From NCBI GenBank assembly GCA_030765065.1, contig CM060980.1, forward strand, positions 59,938,364 through 60,002,363: a stretch of DNA of 64,000 bases, in the 5' to 3' direction. Both the position numbers and the translations under genes were made by a program. Below are positions 47,196 to 57,539 of this stretch, one piece after another. Positions within the stretch are counted from its first letter, which is position 1. Each line of letters opens with the position of its first letter. Source of the stretch: Deroplatys truncata (lineage: Eukaryota > Arthropoda > Insecta > Mantodea > Mantidae). The notes beneath the pieces were generated by a model. The model was given only the letters and a program-made list of their open reading frames with translations, was not told where the DNA came from and did not search any database.

Positions 47196-47395
47196 GCTCA
47201 TGGACCAAATTAATTAATGAAATTCACAAATATGCATTGGAATAATATTCCGTTGGCAGCAATAATTTAATGACACTAAGGTTTACATTTCGTTTCCTAA
47301 CGTACTTTAGAAGTAACGTTTCACATAAATGTCATGACCGTAGTAAATAAATTATAAATTGGAGTTTTATTATGGACGCTCTTTAACTGCTTTGG

Positions 47396-47498
47396 TCCAT
47401 ATCGTCCCATTCTATGGTGGACGTGAAAGACCGATAATTTTACTCAGAGTCCTCTTTATCAGGCTTGAGGTTTGCGTGCCATAAATTTACGTTGTGCA
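47396..47498 (-). mobile_element. SINE family 2 fragment
   Basis: The minus strand reads CGTAAATTTATGGCACGCAA, then AAGCCTGATAAAGAGGACTC and TAGAATGGGACGATATGG, matching the 3' half of the SINE at 60690. The tRNA-like head is missing. Confidence 0.65.
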
Positions 47499-47789
47499 TT
47501 TCAGCGCTGCAGGTTTAGGCATTTCTCCTCCTCCCCCGCCTTATACAAATCGAATCGCTAATCCGTTGTATTGGGCTAGCCATATCTACTGTTTATGCGA
47601 ATTAAAGAAGAATTCATTAAGTGAGACTGCTCTTTCATTTCACACCGAGCAAAGTTTCGCTCATTCGTTTTGTTCAAGTTTGTTTTTTTATAATTGTTTT
47701 AAGTCAGTCATAGTGAGAGTAATAAAAGCTCAGTGGAAATTAATGCTGGTTAAATAACTTGGGAACCTTACAGTATAACATATAGTATT

Positions 47790-48290
47790 ACAACATAGGG
47801 GAGTGTTCCACTGGCTTGTCTTTGTGCTGGATTGGTTTGCCTGGTGCTGGTGTGCTTACTGAGGTTTTGGCATTACGTGTACCGATTCCGACCACGGATT
47901 CAGGGCCAACATAGGGTATCTTAGTACCTCTTTTAGCCAGCTGATCAACTTTTTCATTTCCATAGATGCCCTGATGTCCCGGCACTCACTGCATTTCGAA
48001 CCTGTTGCGAGGAGGTAAGGCAATCAGGATATTTAGGCATTCCCATAACAGTTTTGATTTTACTTGGTCTGAGGAGGGTGCTTTTAAAGCACTTTGATTG
48101 TCTGTGAGGTTGAGAATTCGTTTACCATGGTAACTTTTCTCAAGAGCACAGCTCAAGATCGCAAATACTTCTGCCTGAAAGACCACGTTTCCCAAGGCTT
48201 ACACTAATATTTGTCCTTGGAGATAGGCTCTGTATATCTATCTATACAGCCGATTATGTCGATTGGTACCATCTGTGAACCAAAACAGCT
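47790..48290 (-). pseudogene. LINE RNase H domain remnant
   Basis: Minus strand, in order: WFTDGTNRHNRLYR (about 48285; first Asp in TDG), ALGNVVFQAEVFAILSCALE (about 48195; catalytic Glu), ILNLTDNQSALKA (about 48110; catalytic Asp), RNRFEMQ, a TGA replacing the expected Trp (47985), then VPGHQGIYGNEKVDQLAKRG (47982-47925; last Asp) and TKIPYVGPESVVGI. All four RNase H acidic residues are visible, so decay is modest: one in-frame stop plus frameshifts near 48220. The type is that of Jockey/LOA-like LINEs. RT and EN are absent. Confidence 0.8.
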
Positions 48291-49128
48291 AGTCACTTTC
48301 TTATCAGGTGTAATTTTGTGAAATAACTGTAGTAATCAGACCTATGAAAGTTGAATTTGCCATAATAATGTTATAAATATCTTAATCAAGATGAATCGCA
48401 CAATGTATTCAGTGCAACAATGCACATCATACATATAATTATTTTAAAATAAAAGCTAATTTAATCTTTTTAATACATTGTTGCTTTTCAGCTAGATGTA
48501 GTAGCAGAGCAACAGGTCAAGGAACATTTAAGTATTCAGCTAACTGCTTGAAATGGATAACCAACGAATCCATGAAAACAAACGAATACAACTTAACATT
48601 TCATAGTGTAACCACTGCTTAAAATTTGTAAACTGTAGCCCCAAAAATTCCTCTAGTAATGAACAACGGTACGTAAGGGATTACTAATATGAAGTATGAC
48701 GACTTCCTTTGCTCTTAGACCAGTCTTACCGTTTTGTCATTCCGTATAATCTTCTCCATTCTATCTAAACTGAGCGAGGGGCGTGTTAAAACTTCTCACT
48801 CAAAATCCCAATATATGTATGCTGGGCTTTTTCTAACATTTTTGCATGGACTGTTAGAAAGAAAGAACGTGTAATTTCAGAAAAGTATAGCCTGAAATCT
48901 TGGAAATTCTTATCAACGACATGAAATACCTCGTAAATGGTTATAGCTGCCAAAAAGCCACATTCTTTTTCGTGTAGGTTTCTGTTTATCCTCTGTAGTT
49001 TCATAAATGAAGGCATCTTCACAGAATACACGCATAAAGTTCGAGATATACAATTTATTAGCCATTTCTTCTACTTTAAGGAATACTCTCCTCTTTGTAT
49101 GACTACAACCCCAAAGCAATTAAAAGTA
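48291..49128. other. No recognised feature
   Basis: AT-rich spacer. Short overlapping ORFs on both strands at 48786-49245 lack motifs. Confidence 0.4.
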
Positions 49129-49991
49129 CAGTGCGGTCGTTTTATGGTGAGGCCACGGATCGCACTTCTGCCTGCTACGCACACCACTGTCTATCGCACT
49201 GGGGATTTCTCGTTCCGAACTCCCGCGTTACTTACTCACGAGTAATGCACTCACATGCACTATAATGAGTACTAACCTTGTTATATGTGGTATCAATCTG
49301 CGTGAAGACAGATAAAGTTTCCATTCACACGCATAAGTTCTTCTTGCGTAATGTTCTTAATTTCTGTTTGCACATTGTTCTCAAGTTCATTTATGTTATA
49401 AGGATTGTTCCTATAAACATTATTTTTTAGGGTTCCCCACAAATAGAAACAACAATGTTGTCAATTCTTACCTCCATTAGAACATTTCGTTTAGGTTTAG
49501 CGATTACATTCTCCTAAACTATTAACCAGACGTCTAAGAGTTTCTGTACCTTGAACTAGAATACCAGGAAATTTCTCCTGAAATTGTCTACACACCTGTC
49601 TCGACTTTTACATGTGTTTCGTAAATAAACAAATTCGATGTTCAAGCGTGAATTTCTCGGCAGACATTGCAGTGGACTAAAAACAAGACGTTAACACTCT
49701 TAAGAAAATCACACACAACACACGTCTTGGATAAACGTTCACCTCTGAGATGTAGATTGCACAAATTAAATATATTCTACATAAATAATAAATTCATTAT
49801 TTTAACTTTATTAAATTCAAATATATATTAAACTCTCTCTTTACAGCACGAACACAAAGCAGCGACTGAAGTACAGCTGATAAAAATAACCCTAAACGCG
49901 TCATGCGGCGCCGCCAGTTGCACTTTGGAAAAGTACCGCGTGCTGCACACATATAGGTGGTCTGTGGCCTCGCCTTAAAACGACCGCACTG
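49129..49991 (-). mobile_element. Deleted Tc1/mariner-like element, 863 bp
   Basis: TA lies at 49127-49128 and 49992-49993. Ends are inverted repeats of about 28 bp starting CAGTGCGGTCGTTTTA, followed by GGYGAGGCCAC on both sides. Minus-strand coding traces: MSAEKFTLEHRICLFTKHM (from about 49668), a stop, KSRQVCRQFQEKFPGIL and QGTETLRRLVNSLG (helix-turn-helix part), then directly LWGTLKNNVYRNNPYNINEL and TEIKNITQEELMRVNGNF (near 49435-49300), the C-terminal part. The DDE core between them is deleted. Confidence 0.8.
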
Positions 49992-49993
49992 TA

Positions 49994-50519
49994 ATAATAT
50001 AGTGTTAATAAATTCATGCTGCATTAGCGAAAGAATACCTTCTGTAAAAATTTAAAGAAGCAGAAACCGCTACAATGCATATGCACCAGGTGAAAATAAA
50101 CATATGAGCTATATAACGTTTATGATAGGCTTCAGCAAATCTATGTATGACAGATAAGTGTGATTATTCCGTAATACTGGAAGACTACAACGCTAGAGCA
50201 GGGGATCTTAAGCTCAGAAATGAATATAGGTATGTTATAAAGCCATCTTGAACTCAAATGCAAGAAACCTGAGAAATTCCAGCTGCTTTAATAAATTAAG
50301 AATTACTTATACGCTGTATAGACACAATATGTACACAAGTATGCTTATAAAGGAATTAACAGAGGTCTACTATTGATTATATAATTTTGCTTCAACTATG
50401 AGCCTGCAAAAACATAAAGAAAAATAAATATGTACAAAACCTAAGCATCGAAACACAGTAGTTGAGCAAAATTGCCGGACATAAATACCAAATAGCTTTT
50501 CTACTGCTACAGTAGAAAA
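49994..50519. other. No recognised feature
   Basis: AT-rich spacer. Confidence 0.4.
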
Positions 50520-51264
50520 CAAGATGTTGGTTGGGGCAGAAGTATGGGGAGTAGATGGTGCTCGGAGAGAGGTTGACAAAGTCAATAGATTCCTTTGCAA
50601 ATATGTTTTAGGTCTACCGATAGCATCACCAAATGGGGCAGCACAGTTAGAGCTCGGTAGGTACTCCATCAAGATCAAAATTTTCACAAAAGTTATGAAA
50701 TATGTATATAGAATTTCCAATTCGGAGATAGTGATATTATCAAAGAAGGTTTTCATATACAAGGGAAAGGTAAGTGGAAAGTGCCATGGTTATTTATTAA
50801 CATCTCAAGAAGTTATGAAGCAGATAGGTTTATGAGATGCGTGCATAAATGCACATATCAAATTAGAGGCTTTTGGAAAGAAGTAGAATTAAGGCTGGAA
50901 GATATCGACAGACAAGATCTTTTTGGCAGTACAAGAGAGAATAGTTCCTTGAGGATGTATAAGGAAACAAAAACATTATGGGAGAGGGAAAAGTACATCA
51001 AGATATGCAGTAGACTAGAGAGAAAAGGATTTGCATAGGCGAAAACAGGAGTTAGAAGCTTGAAAGGTATGACGAGGATATAGAAAACTGTCCAATGCGC
51101 TGTGAAGTGAACACGAATTTCCACTGTATACTATATTGTAATCAAAGACATGGGGAGAACAAGTTTGGTAACAGGGAAGCATTAATAAGGAAGATTCTGA
51201 CTGAAAAAGGGGATAAAAATATAAAAGCTATGGAAAACCTTTTGGATAAGGTCAAAGAGAAATA
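50520..51264 (+). pseudogene. LINE remnant: post-RT region to C-terminus with zinc knuckle
   Basis: The plus strand reads GAEVWGVDGARREVDKVNRF and LCKYVLGLPIASPNGAAQLE (50535-50660), continues through IKIFTKVMKYVYRIS, and after a frameshift near 50790 gives RGFWKEVELRLEDIDRQDLF and REKYIKICSRLERKG (to 51035). A third frame gives ENCPMRCEVNTNFHCILYC (C-x3-C-x7-H-x4-C, about 51084-51140) and a Lys-rich end with TAG at 51262. The block order matches the C-terminal third of non-LTR pol proteins and resembles the LINE at 22.9-24.0 kb (LGLP..A...A.LELG). 5'-truncated; at least two frameshifts. The first in-frame ATG at 50524 is not a real start. Confidence 0.75.
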
Positions 51265-51775
51265 GTTAAGAACAACTACAAAGAAGTTGGAGCAAAAGAC
51301 AGACGAAATAGACTAATAATGTAAGCAAATAGACAATGGGTCACCAATTCACGCAAAACCAGGAATTGTGCGTATCGAGACCGTAAATTAGCATAGACAA
51401 ACAGTCAAGAAGTGAATTTATAGTGTGAGTAGCCTAATATGTTCAAATGTTATTGTTGTTTAAAATATATGTTAATGATGTAATTGTGAGTATTGAGGAA
51501 TAAATATTCATGCACTCATTCATACTATTAGAGCAATCCAATTGTAGGTATGTGTATCAGGTTAGGAGGATAATAGTATCACGAGGAAGGAATGGAGAAC
51601 CTGAACACTGAAAAAACCTAAAGAAATAGTAGGAATGCAGATGATACGAAAGCCAAAAGGATTCAAAGTTTAAAATATTGAACATGAATAACAATAAATC
51701 AAAGAAAATACAATGTTTTAAGTGTTTAATACCTCTAGTATATATGACCACATTCATTATCACAAAGCAGTAGTG
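51265..51775. other. LINE 3' flank and unassigned sequence
   Basis: The first part probably includes the 3' UTR of the LINE that ends at 51264; no tail was identified. The rest is AT-rich. Confidence 0.4.
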
Positions 51776-52503
51776 AAAAATCTGATGTGTTAGACTCACA
51801 TGACTTTCCCTACCCTTGTACGAACTATTTTTGGTAACGCTTATTCTCCATATGCTTCATGTTAATCGAGATATCGAGATGCTAATCTTATTGCTAGTTT
51901 TTTTGTAGATGCAAGGGGAATTGGTAGGCTTTAAGCTATAGTCAAATATTTTAAGAGCTGGTTGCTATGTGGAGTGTTCCATTCTCTTTGCATTACCAGG
52001 ACAAAAAAAATGAATAACGAATTTGAGAAAAAGTATAAGCATTGGAAAATTTAAGGAAATAACAAGCAATATCTCGAAAATGGTTCACTCAACAAAAAAC
52101 AAAAATATATATATATATATATATATGACATAAATTGTGTATTTTAACGCAATCTACATTTTTGTGTAGTAAAATTTTGTCTATCTCTTATGGTTTACCA
52201 GTTATGCAAAAGTCGTTCACAATGAAGAATACTTTTGGAGACATTTCCAGAAAATTCCGTGTATACATTTCATTTGTCATAAAAATATCTTAAACATATG
52301 ATATTTTAATCAAAATCGTTAGAGCCATTTTTGAAAAAATTAAAATTTTCGAAAAATGTTCCATGCAAAGGGTAATCTGGGGTGGGGGGATTTTCCTGAA
52401 AACCTTCGTGTCGCATCTTTGGAAGATACTGAACCTAAATACCAAGTTTGGTGTTTATCCGACTGTTCGTTTCTGAGTTATGCTGTTCACAGACACATAG
52501 ACA

Positions 52504-52548
<45 letters not shown>

Positions 52549-52675
52549 TTCTAAAAATGCTTTTTTTGGATTCAGGGGTCTCAAAACATATATTCCCGGT
52601 GAAATCTCGGTACCGAATTTTTGGGTGGAATACAATACTTCCCCTACTTACTATGCGTAGTAGAGAAAGTAAAAA
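51776..52675 (+). mobile_element. AHR repeat copy L, complete
   Basis: Starts GAAAAATCTGATGTGTTAG, then ACATGACTTTCCCTACCC, and ends with hairpin TACTA-TGCG-TAGTA and GAGAAAGTAAAAAA. It contains a (CA)n tract at 52505-52544 at the family position and an extra (TA)n run at 52104-52128 in the body. Very close to copy D, so young. Confidence 0.85.
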
Positions 52676-53289
52676 ACCTGCAAGACATGCACAAAGAGAA
52701 AGTTCGTAACAATTTATTGAAGGGATAGGATAAATCTAACAAGAGCTTACAGATACGGTTTTAATATGTTTAAGAATATTGTGTAAGGAAATACAGAATT
52801 AAGTAAAGATAAATATTATTCCGTAGGATGAACGGTCAAGAAATGCTAATTGAGATGACGGCCAACATGTTGAGACTCTGGAGTATAACTGGCGACCTGG
52901 TGGTCTCACACTATGGCGTGAAATTGTTAGGCTTTACAATGAGATGTAGAAAAGGTCACACCTGCTCCTCATTAAAGGAGACCGCTCCAACAATGTCTAG
53001 CCGTGCAAGAAACGAGATGGGAACATTTTCCACAGACTAAGACAACTGTTTTATACCGTGTCACACATTGGTCTCGTACAGCCGCCGCCGTGTGTGTCCG
53101 TGATCAGTGGCGGCTTCCGTAGAAACCTCTACACCATGCTGTTTGTTTCCTTTTGGACAATACGTGCTTTCCTTAGGGTATATAGGGAAAGGGTTCCAAA
53201 CCTTCAGCCGATATGCGCGACCGCTGCGTGCCCTTAGATTGAAGAAGTTTAAGTTTAGGAGGAGTTATATTGTATTTCCGTCGTTGGGG
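52676..53289. other. No recognised gene
   Basis: Two short ORFs (52828-53040 and 53107-53295, both +) lie in moderately GC-rich DNA without motifs I recognise. The stretch borders the LTR-like repeat on its right. Confidence 0.35.
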
Positions 53290-54150
53290 AGCTGAACTTG
53301 AAGTAGTTGCACCCAGGTACGGAACAAAGTTCCGGTGGACTTCGCTCCAACTTTAATGTTTCTTTAATATTATATATTTAGGTTTGCCTCGGCTGCGTCA
53401 GTATTAATTTGTAGAAACATATATCTCTGATAAAGGTGTGGTGCGGCTGAAGAATGTAGGCTTACACAAATTATAATTTTTACTTCACTCCTTTTTATTA
53501 ATGCTTGACACGATATATAACACTTCACTGATATATAAGAGAGCTGTGAGATTATTTATTAATTACTTTCACTTTTTAACACTTAAACTGTATAATATCC
53601 TCGCCGTAATGAATTTTTGTCTCACACACTGAATAGGTATTAAACTTCTCGAGGACGCGTCTCGCGTCCAGTTAGGAACGCTGTCTACTAGCAACTGATT
53701 TCTACCGCATGAATTTGCAAATTTCATCTATTCCTCTCTGATTGGCTAATCCTACTCCAATAGAATACCTTTATTTTACTTTCAGCTTTTCAAATTTTTG
53801 ATTGGCTATTTATAAACTGTTTTAAAATATTACATTATTGTTGCTCCAAGAATTACTAGTAGCATTATTAAACTTTCTAATTCATTATTGCCTCAAGGTT
53901 ATCTCTTTGTTACCTCATTGTTAGCAACTTTGACCTATATTCTCACAGATCCTACATTATTAAATTACGTAATACATTCACATAACATTAGTAAACATGT
54001 ACATAATACTATAAACATATACAATGACTGTAATATACACTTTTTATATATTGTTACATACACATATTGCTTTAAGGCGGGCTGTTATTGAATTTATATA
54101 TTATATAATTAGACTGAAATCATTTAAGTGATAAAAATACTGCCTCAAGG
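53290..54150 (-). repeat. LTR-like repeat, copy 1
   Basis: Matches 59586-60509 in the same orientation along its full length: GCCTCGGCTGCGTCAGTATT, GCGGCTGAARAATGTAGGCT, CTCGAGGACRCRTCTC, two ATTGGCTA boxes (53741, 53801), GCCTCAAGGTTAYCTC, ATTAAATTACGTAATACATT and AAGGCGGGCTGTTATT. Read on the minus strand, the homology begins TGAGGCAGTA and ends near CTCCCCAAC, and the two ATTGGCTA become TAGCCAAT (CCAAT boxes). This is LTR-like, but no coding region, primer site or target duplication was found. Confidence 0.6.
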
Positions 54151-54169
54151 TAGTTGTGGCAATTCTAGA

Positions 54170-54490
54170 AGCACACCAGGCCGAATATCTAAGCACCCTC
54201 CGATGGAGAATATTCGGCTGAGCTCAATCGACCATGGTCCTAATACTCATGAGAGATTTAGGGAGGTCTCGGTTTTGATTCCCGTCGGATCGGCCACTCT
54301 GACGATGGGTTTTTCGCGGTTTCTTCGGGTCCGTAGGTGAATGCTGGGATGATTCTCCCTTCTATCACCAACTTTCTGTCCATTTCCTGTTCCCATCATT
54401 TCTTTCCATCCGTTTCAGGATTGTAGGGCAGTTGGTGTGCCATGCCTGGATAGTGAAATTTGCGCTATGGAAAGATTTAATTATATAGGT
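54170..54490 (+). mobile_element. SINE family 1, copy 3
   Basis: A tRNA-like head with B-box-like GGTTTTGATTCCCG (about 54272) is followed by CCACTCTGACGATGGGTTTT, TCGCGGTTTCTTCGGGTCC and GGTGAATGCTGGGATGATTC. It then ends earlier than other copies, in a TATAGGTGTGGTACAA tail. A 9-bp inverted repeat (GCCGAATAT / ATATTCGGC, 54180-54213) precedes the head. Confidence 0.65.
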
Positions 54491-54529
54491 GTGGTACAAT
54501 CAAACATTATTAAACAAAAGAAGAAAAGA

Positions 54530-54706
54530 CATTATACTAAAATGTTATAAAATGCTAACAGTGCCATCTGTTTTTTGGGTGTAAATGTTGGACGCTAATG
54601 AGAAAAGAAGCCAGACAAACAGAAGTTGCAGAGACCAGGTTTCTAAGAAAGATGGCAGGCTATACAAGGTAGATAAAAAGAAAAACGAAGACCTCAGAAA
54701 AGAATT
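54530..54706 (+). pseudogene. RTE-type LINE remnant, left part
   Basis: Frames give KMLTVPSVFWV and WTLMRKEARQTEVAETRFLR with KMAGYTR, matching the post-RT ...YGSE.W...... E.RFLR...GYTR region of RTE-type LINEs. The homology is cut at 54706 by AHR copy M and continues at 55461. Confidence 0.7.
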
Positions 54707-55460
54707 AAAAAATATCTATGTTAAATTCACATGACTTTCTCTACTCTGTCGCTTATTACTGGGTATACAAACTGTTCTTGCTAAAGCTCATTTTTCTATC
54801 TACCTCATTTTAATCCAAATAAACTTTTACAGAAATAGCTGCATTGCACATTTCGATATAGATACAAAGGGAAAGCTCTTAGTCAAATATTTAAAAATTG
54901 AACGCCATATGCTGCCTTAAAATTCAACTGAATGTTGAAAGGAAAGTATGGCCAAGCAATGAACTATTCGAACTATTAATAAACTATTAACTTATGCCAA
55001 AAAGTAATTATTTTAAAATAAGTTTTGTTTTAAAGAGATCTAAATTTCTTGTGCAGTTCTAAATTTCCTCTCGATTTCGTCTATTGGTTAACGTTTACTA
55101 GTTGTACAAGATTATACAAAATTCCTTCCGAATGAAGAGGAGTTCAAAGGCTATTCCTTGAAAATTCAAGATATACATTTTATTTGTCATGTAAATATCA
55201 ATAATATACGGTATTTTAATCAAAATCAGTCCTTTTCAGAAAGTAAAAGTTTCGAAAAACCTAGTTTGGAGTGGTCGTCTTTAGAAGGTACTGAACTTAA
55301 ATACCGAGTTTAATGTTCATCCTGCTTTTCATTTTTGAGTTATGCTGTTCACAGACACACACACACACACAAAATATACATTTCCAGTGAAATCTTGGTG
55401 TCGAATTTTTGGATGGAATGCAATACCTTCTCTGCCTACTATGTACGTAGTAGAAAAGTA
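54707..55460 (+). mobile_element. AHR repeat copy M, inserted in an RTE-type LINE
   Basis: Starts AAATATCTATGTTAAATTCACATGACTTTC, older-subfamily body (GTCGCTTATTACTGGGTATAC), a short CA run at 55355-55368, and ends with hairpin CTACTA-TGTACG-TAGTAG followed by AAAAGTAA. It separates two halves of one LINE C-terminal region, which defines the empty site. Confidence 0.75.
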
Positions 55461-55675
55461 ATATACAATTTGAATGAAAGAACAAAATAACATCAAATAA
55501 ACTAATCTAGCATAAATACAAAGGATGGAAGACCATCGGATTCTAAAACAGCTACTAAAGTATAGACCAACAGGTAAAAAGAGTCGAGGGCGTTCAACGA
55601 AGAGATGGAAGGATCACAATTTGAGACCGGAACAGGTCAATAGGCCTAAACCATGAAGATGATGATAAGATTTTT
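55461..55675 (+). pseudogene. RTE-type LINE remnant, right part and 3' end
   Basis: Continues the LINE: IYNLNERTK at the border, then RMEDHRILKQLLKYRPTGKK and SRGRSTKRWKDHNLRPEQVN, the C-terminal RM...R...QLL.Y.P.G....GR...RW.D motif, then a TGA near 55652. GCCTAAACCATGAAGATGATGAT closes the element, a GAT-type 3' tail. Confidence 0.75.
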
Positions 55676-56451
55676 TCTGGCTCTTGACTGGACCGCTGGA
55701 GCCTCCTTCCTTCCAGGGTGTGTCTCGTCTGTTTCTGGGACCCCCAGGTTGACAGGGTTGGTAAGGCAGGGCTAGGTGGCGACAAGATTGGAAATGTTGG
55801 AATCGTTAGGGATACCGTCTTTTCCAGCGCACATCGTTGTCCGGAAGTAACGCGCTGTTTTTCTGTTCTTTTAAAGTAAACTATAAGCATCCTCACACAA
55901 GCACAAAATAAGAACTAGTTATAAGCTTACAAATGCCAGCGCCACATCAAAAGATTTCAGTGAAGCGGTGCTATCAGTTTTTGATTAGCAAAGCTTTCCC
56001 CAAAGAAACTCAGATCAGTTTAAGGACCTAAGTCTTGCCAGTGAAACACAGGAGCCGCCACTGGCCGCGAGGTTTTACAACTTATTACAGGCCCAGGAGA
56101 AGTCGAAGTTGAAGAGGTCGTTGGAATACGGTCGCCGTCTCTTTGTCCTCTGCCGCTAAACCGAAGTCCCACTCGACAGCCGAAACAAACATTTCCCGAT
56201 TTTATAGCATCGTAAAGAGGATGAAAAGGCCCAGCCATGTATTTCATTGGCTCCATTTTTATTTTCCTCCCTCGACCTCCCAGTTAGGATGTGGTACACG
56301 CATGCCTAATGAGTCTCATTGCTTGTTAGACATCCGTTCTCTAACATTACCTAGTGATGCAACATTGCTATTAAATCTCAAATGTGCCTCATGTTCTGCA
56401 ATGTTGGTGCTATAAATTCTATAATTAATATGTAACTAATAATTTTATTAC
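55676..56451. other. No recognised gene
   Basis: Moderately GC-rich. ORFs at 55594-55896 (-), 56020-56256 (-) and 56143-56415 (+) overlap each other and show no motif I recognise. Possibly another decayed SINE or retroelement. Confidence 0.35.
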
Positions 56452-56990
56452 AGAGCGGGATGGCTCAGTGGGCTGCATTCGGGGTTCCCGAGACCGATCC
56501 CCGGCAACCGCCCACTCTGGCCCATAGGTTTTTTCGGGGGTTTCCCGGGTCGTCAGGCGAATGATGGAGTGATGTCTTTCACCCCCTAAATTTCCTGTCC
56601 CTTCATTTCCTACCTTTATCATTCAACCCGTTTAGCCTCTTTCAGGGTTGGGAGTTTCGGTGCAGCGTGGCGGGGGAAAACGATGCGCTCTGTAAACTTT
56701 CTCCGTCCTTCGGCCTTTGCCTGGTTGCCGGGGGATAAGCACCGATCCTCAGTCTGCTTGTCCGTCTACCGGGGCATTTATATCCAAGAAAGTAGGAAAC
56801 TTCTCATTGCTGTGTCGTCACTCGTGGTTCCGGCCACCCGGTGACCCCTTCACCTCATCCCTTCCTCCCGGGGGCGCCTCTCTTGGGGGGGGGGGGGGGT
56901 ACAATATCCGGATTCATTGGATGGGTGTCGAATCCCCTCCGCTTCACAAACCAATCCAAATATTGTTACTCCTCCTGCCTGAAGTAGTAC
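56452..56990 (+). mobile_element. SINE family 1, copy 4
   Basis: A clear tRNA-like head: GGATGGCTCAGTGGGCTG (A box, 56458) and GAGACCGATCCCCGG (B box, 56490). The body has CCCACTCTGGCCCATAGG, GGGGGTTTCCCGGGTCGTC and GCGAATGATGGAGTGATG; the GC-rich second part runs through CCTCATCCCTTCCTCCCGGG, followed by a G-run at 56886-56898. The 100-codon ORF at 56717-57019 is part of the SINE. Confidence 0.8.
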
Positions 56991-57539
56991 TTACTGTCGT
57001 TGCCCTACACGTATTTTGAACAATATTTATCTGTGCTCATTTGCAGCAGAACAACAATGCTCGGAACGGTGAGATTCGCTTCATCTTTCCCATGGCGTGA
57101 TTTGCAGAAAATAATATTAATTAATCAGTATTGGCACAACTTCCATTGTGCCAAAACATGATGTATACTTCCATCCAAATCATTTATTTTGCACTTTTAG
57201 TTTATGTATATAAAAAGAAGTACAATACTTTACACAGTCTTTTTGTAATGTCCCATTTATACGCGCCTTTAACGTCTAAGGTCATATCGGCGGCATTCTA
57301 CCTTTGAAACAGTTGCTTCGGCAATGATGTTCCCTCGCTTAGAGTGGTGGTAATCTTTGGTTTGGTATTAGTTTGGTTATTACTTTAAATTCACACGCAC
57401 TTTCACATTCTTCTTCATACTTCCAGACTCCAGGAAGGATAGGGAATAAATATTCTGACTAAAGAAAAATTGCATTGTTAACCACCAGACCTGAGGCAGT
57501 TACAGTCTTTTTGTAAGGACGGTATTGGCGTGTTGAACG
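56991..57539. other. No recognised feature
   Basis: AT-rich spacer up to the TA flanking the mariner-like element. Confidence 0.4.

Larger units (their letters stand above)
45240..47395. other. No recognised gene; two (AAT)n tracts
   Basis: AT-rich. (AAT)n lies at 46422-46455 and 47155-47194. A 102-codon minus-strand ORF at 45939-46247 has no recognisable motif. Confidence 0.4.
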
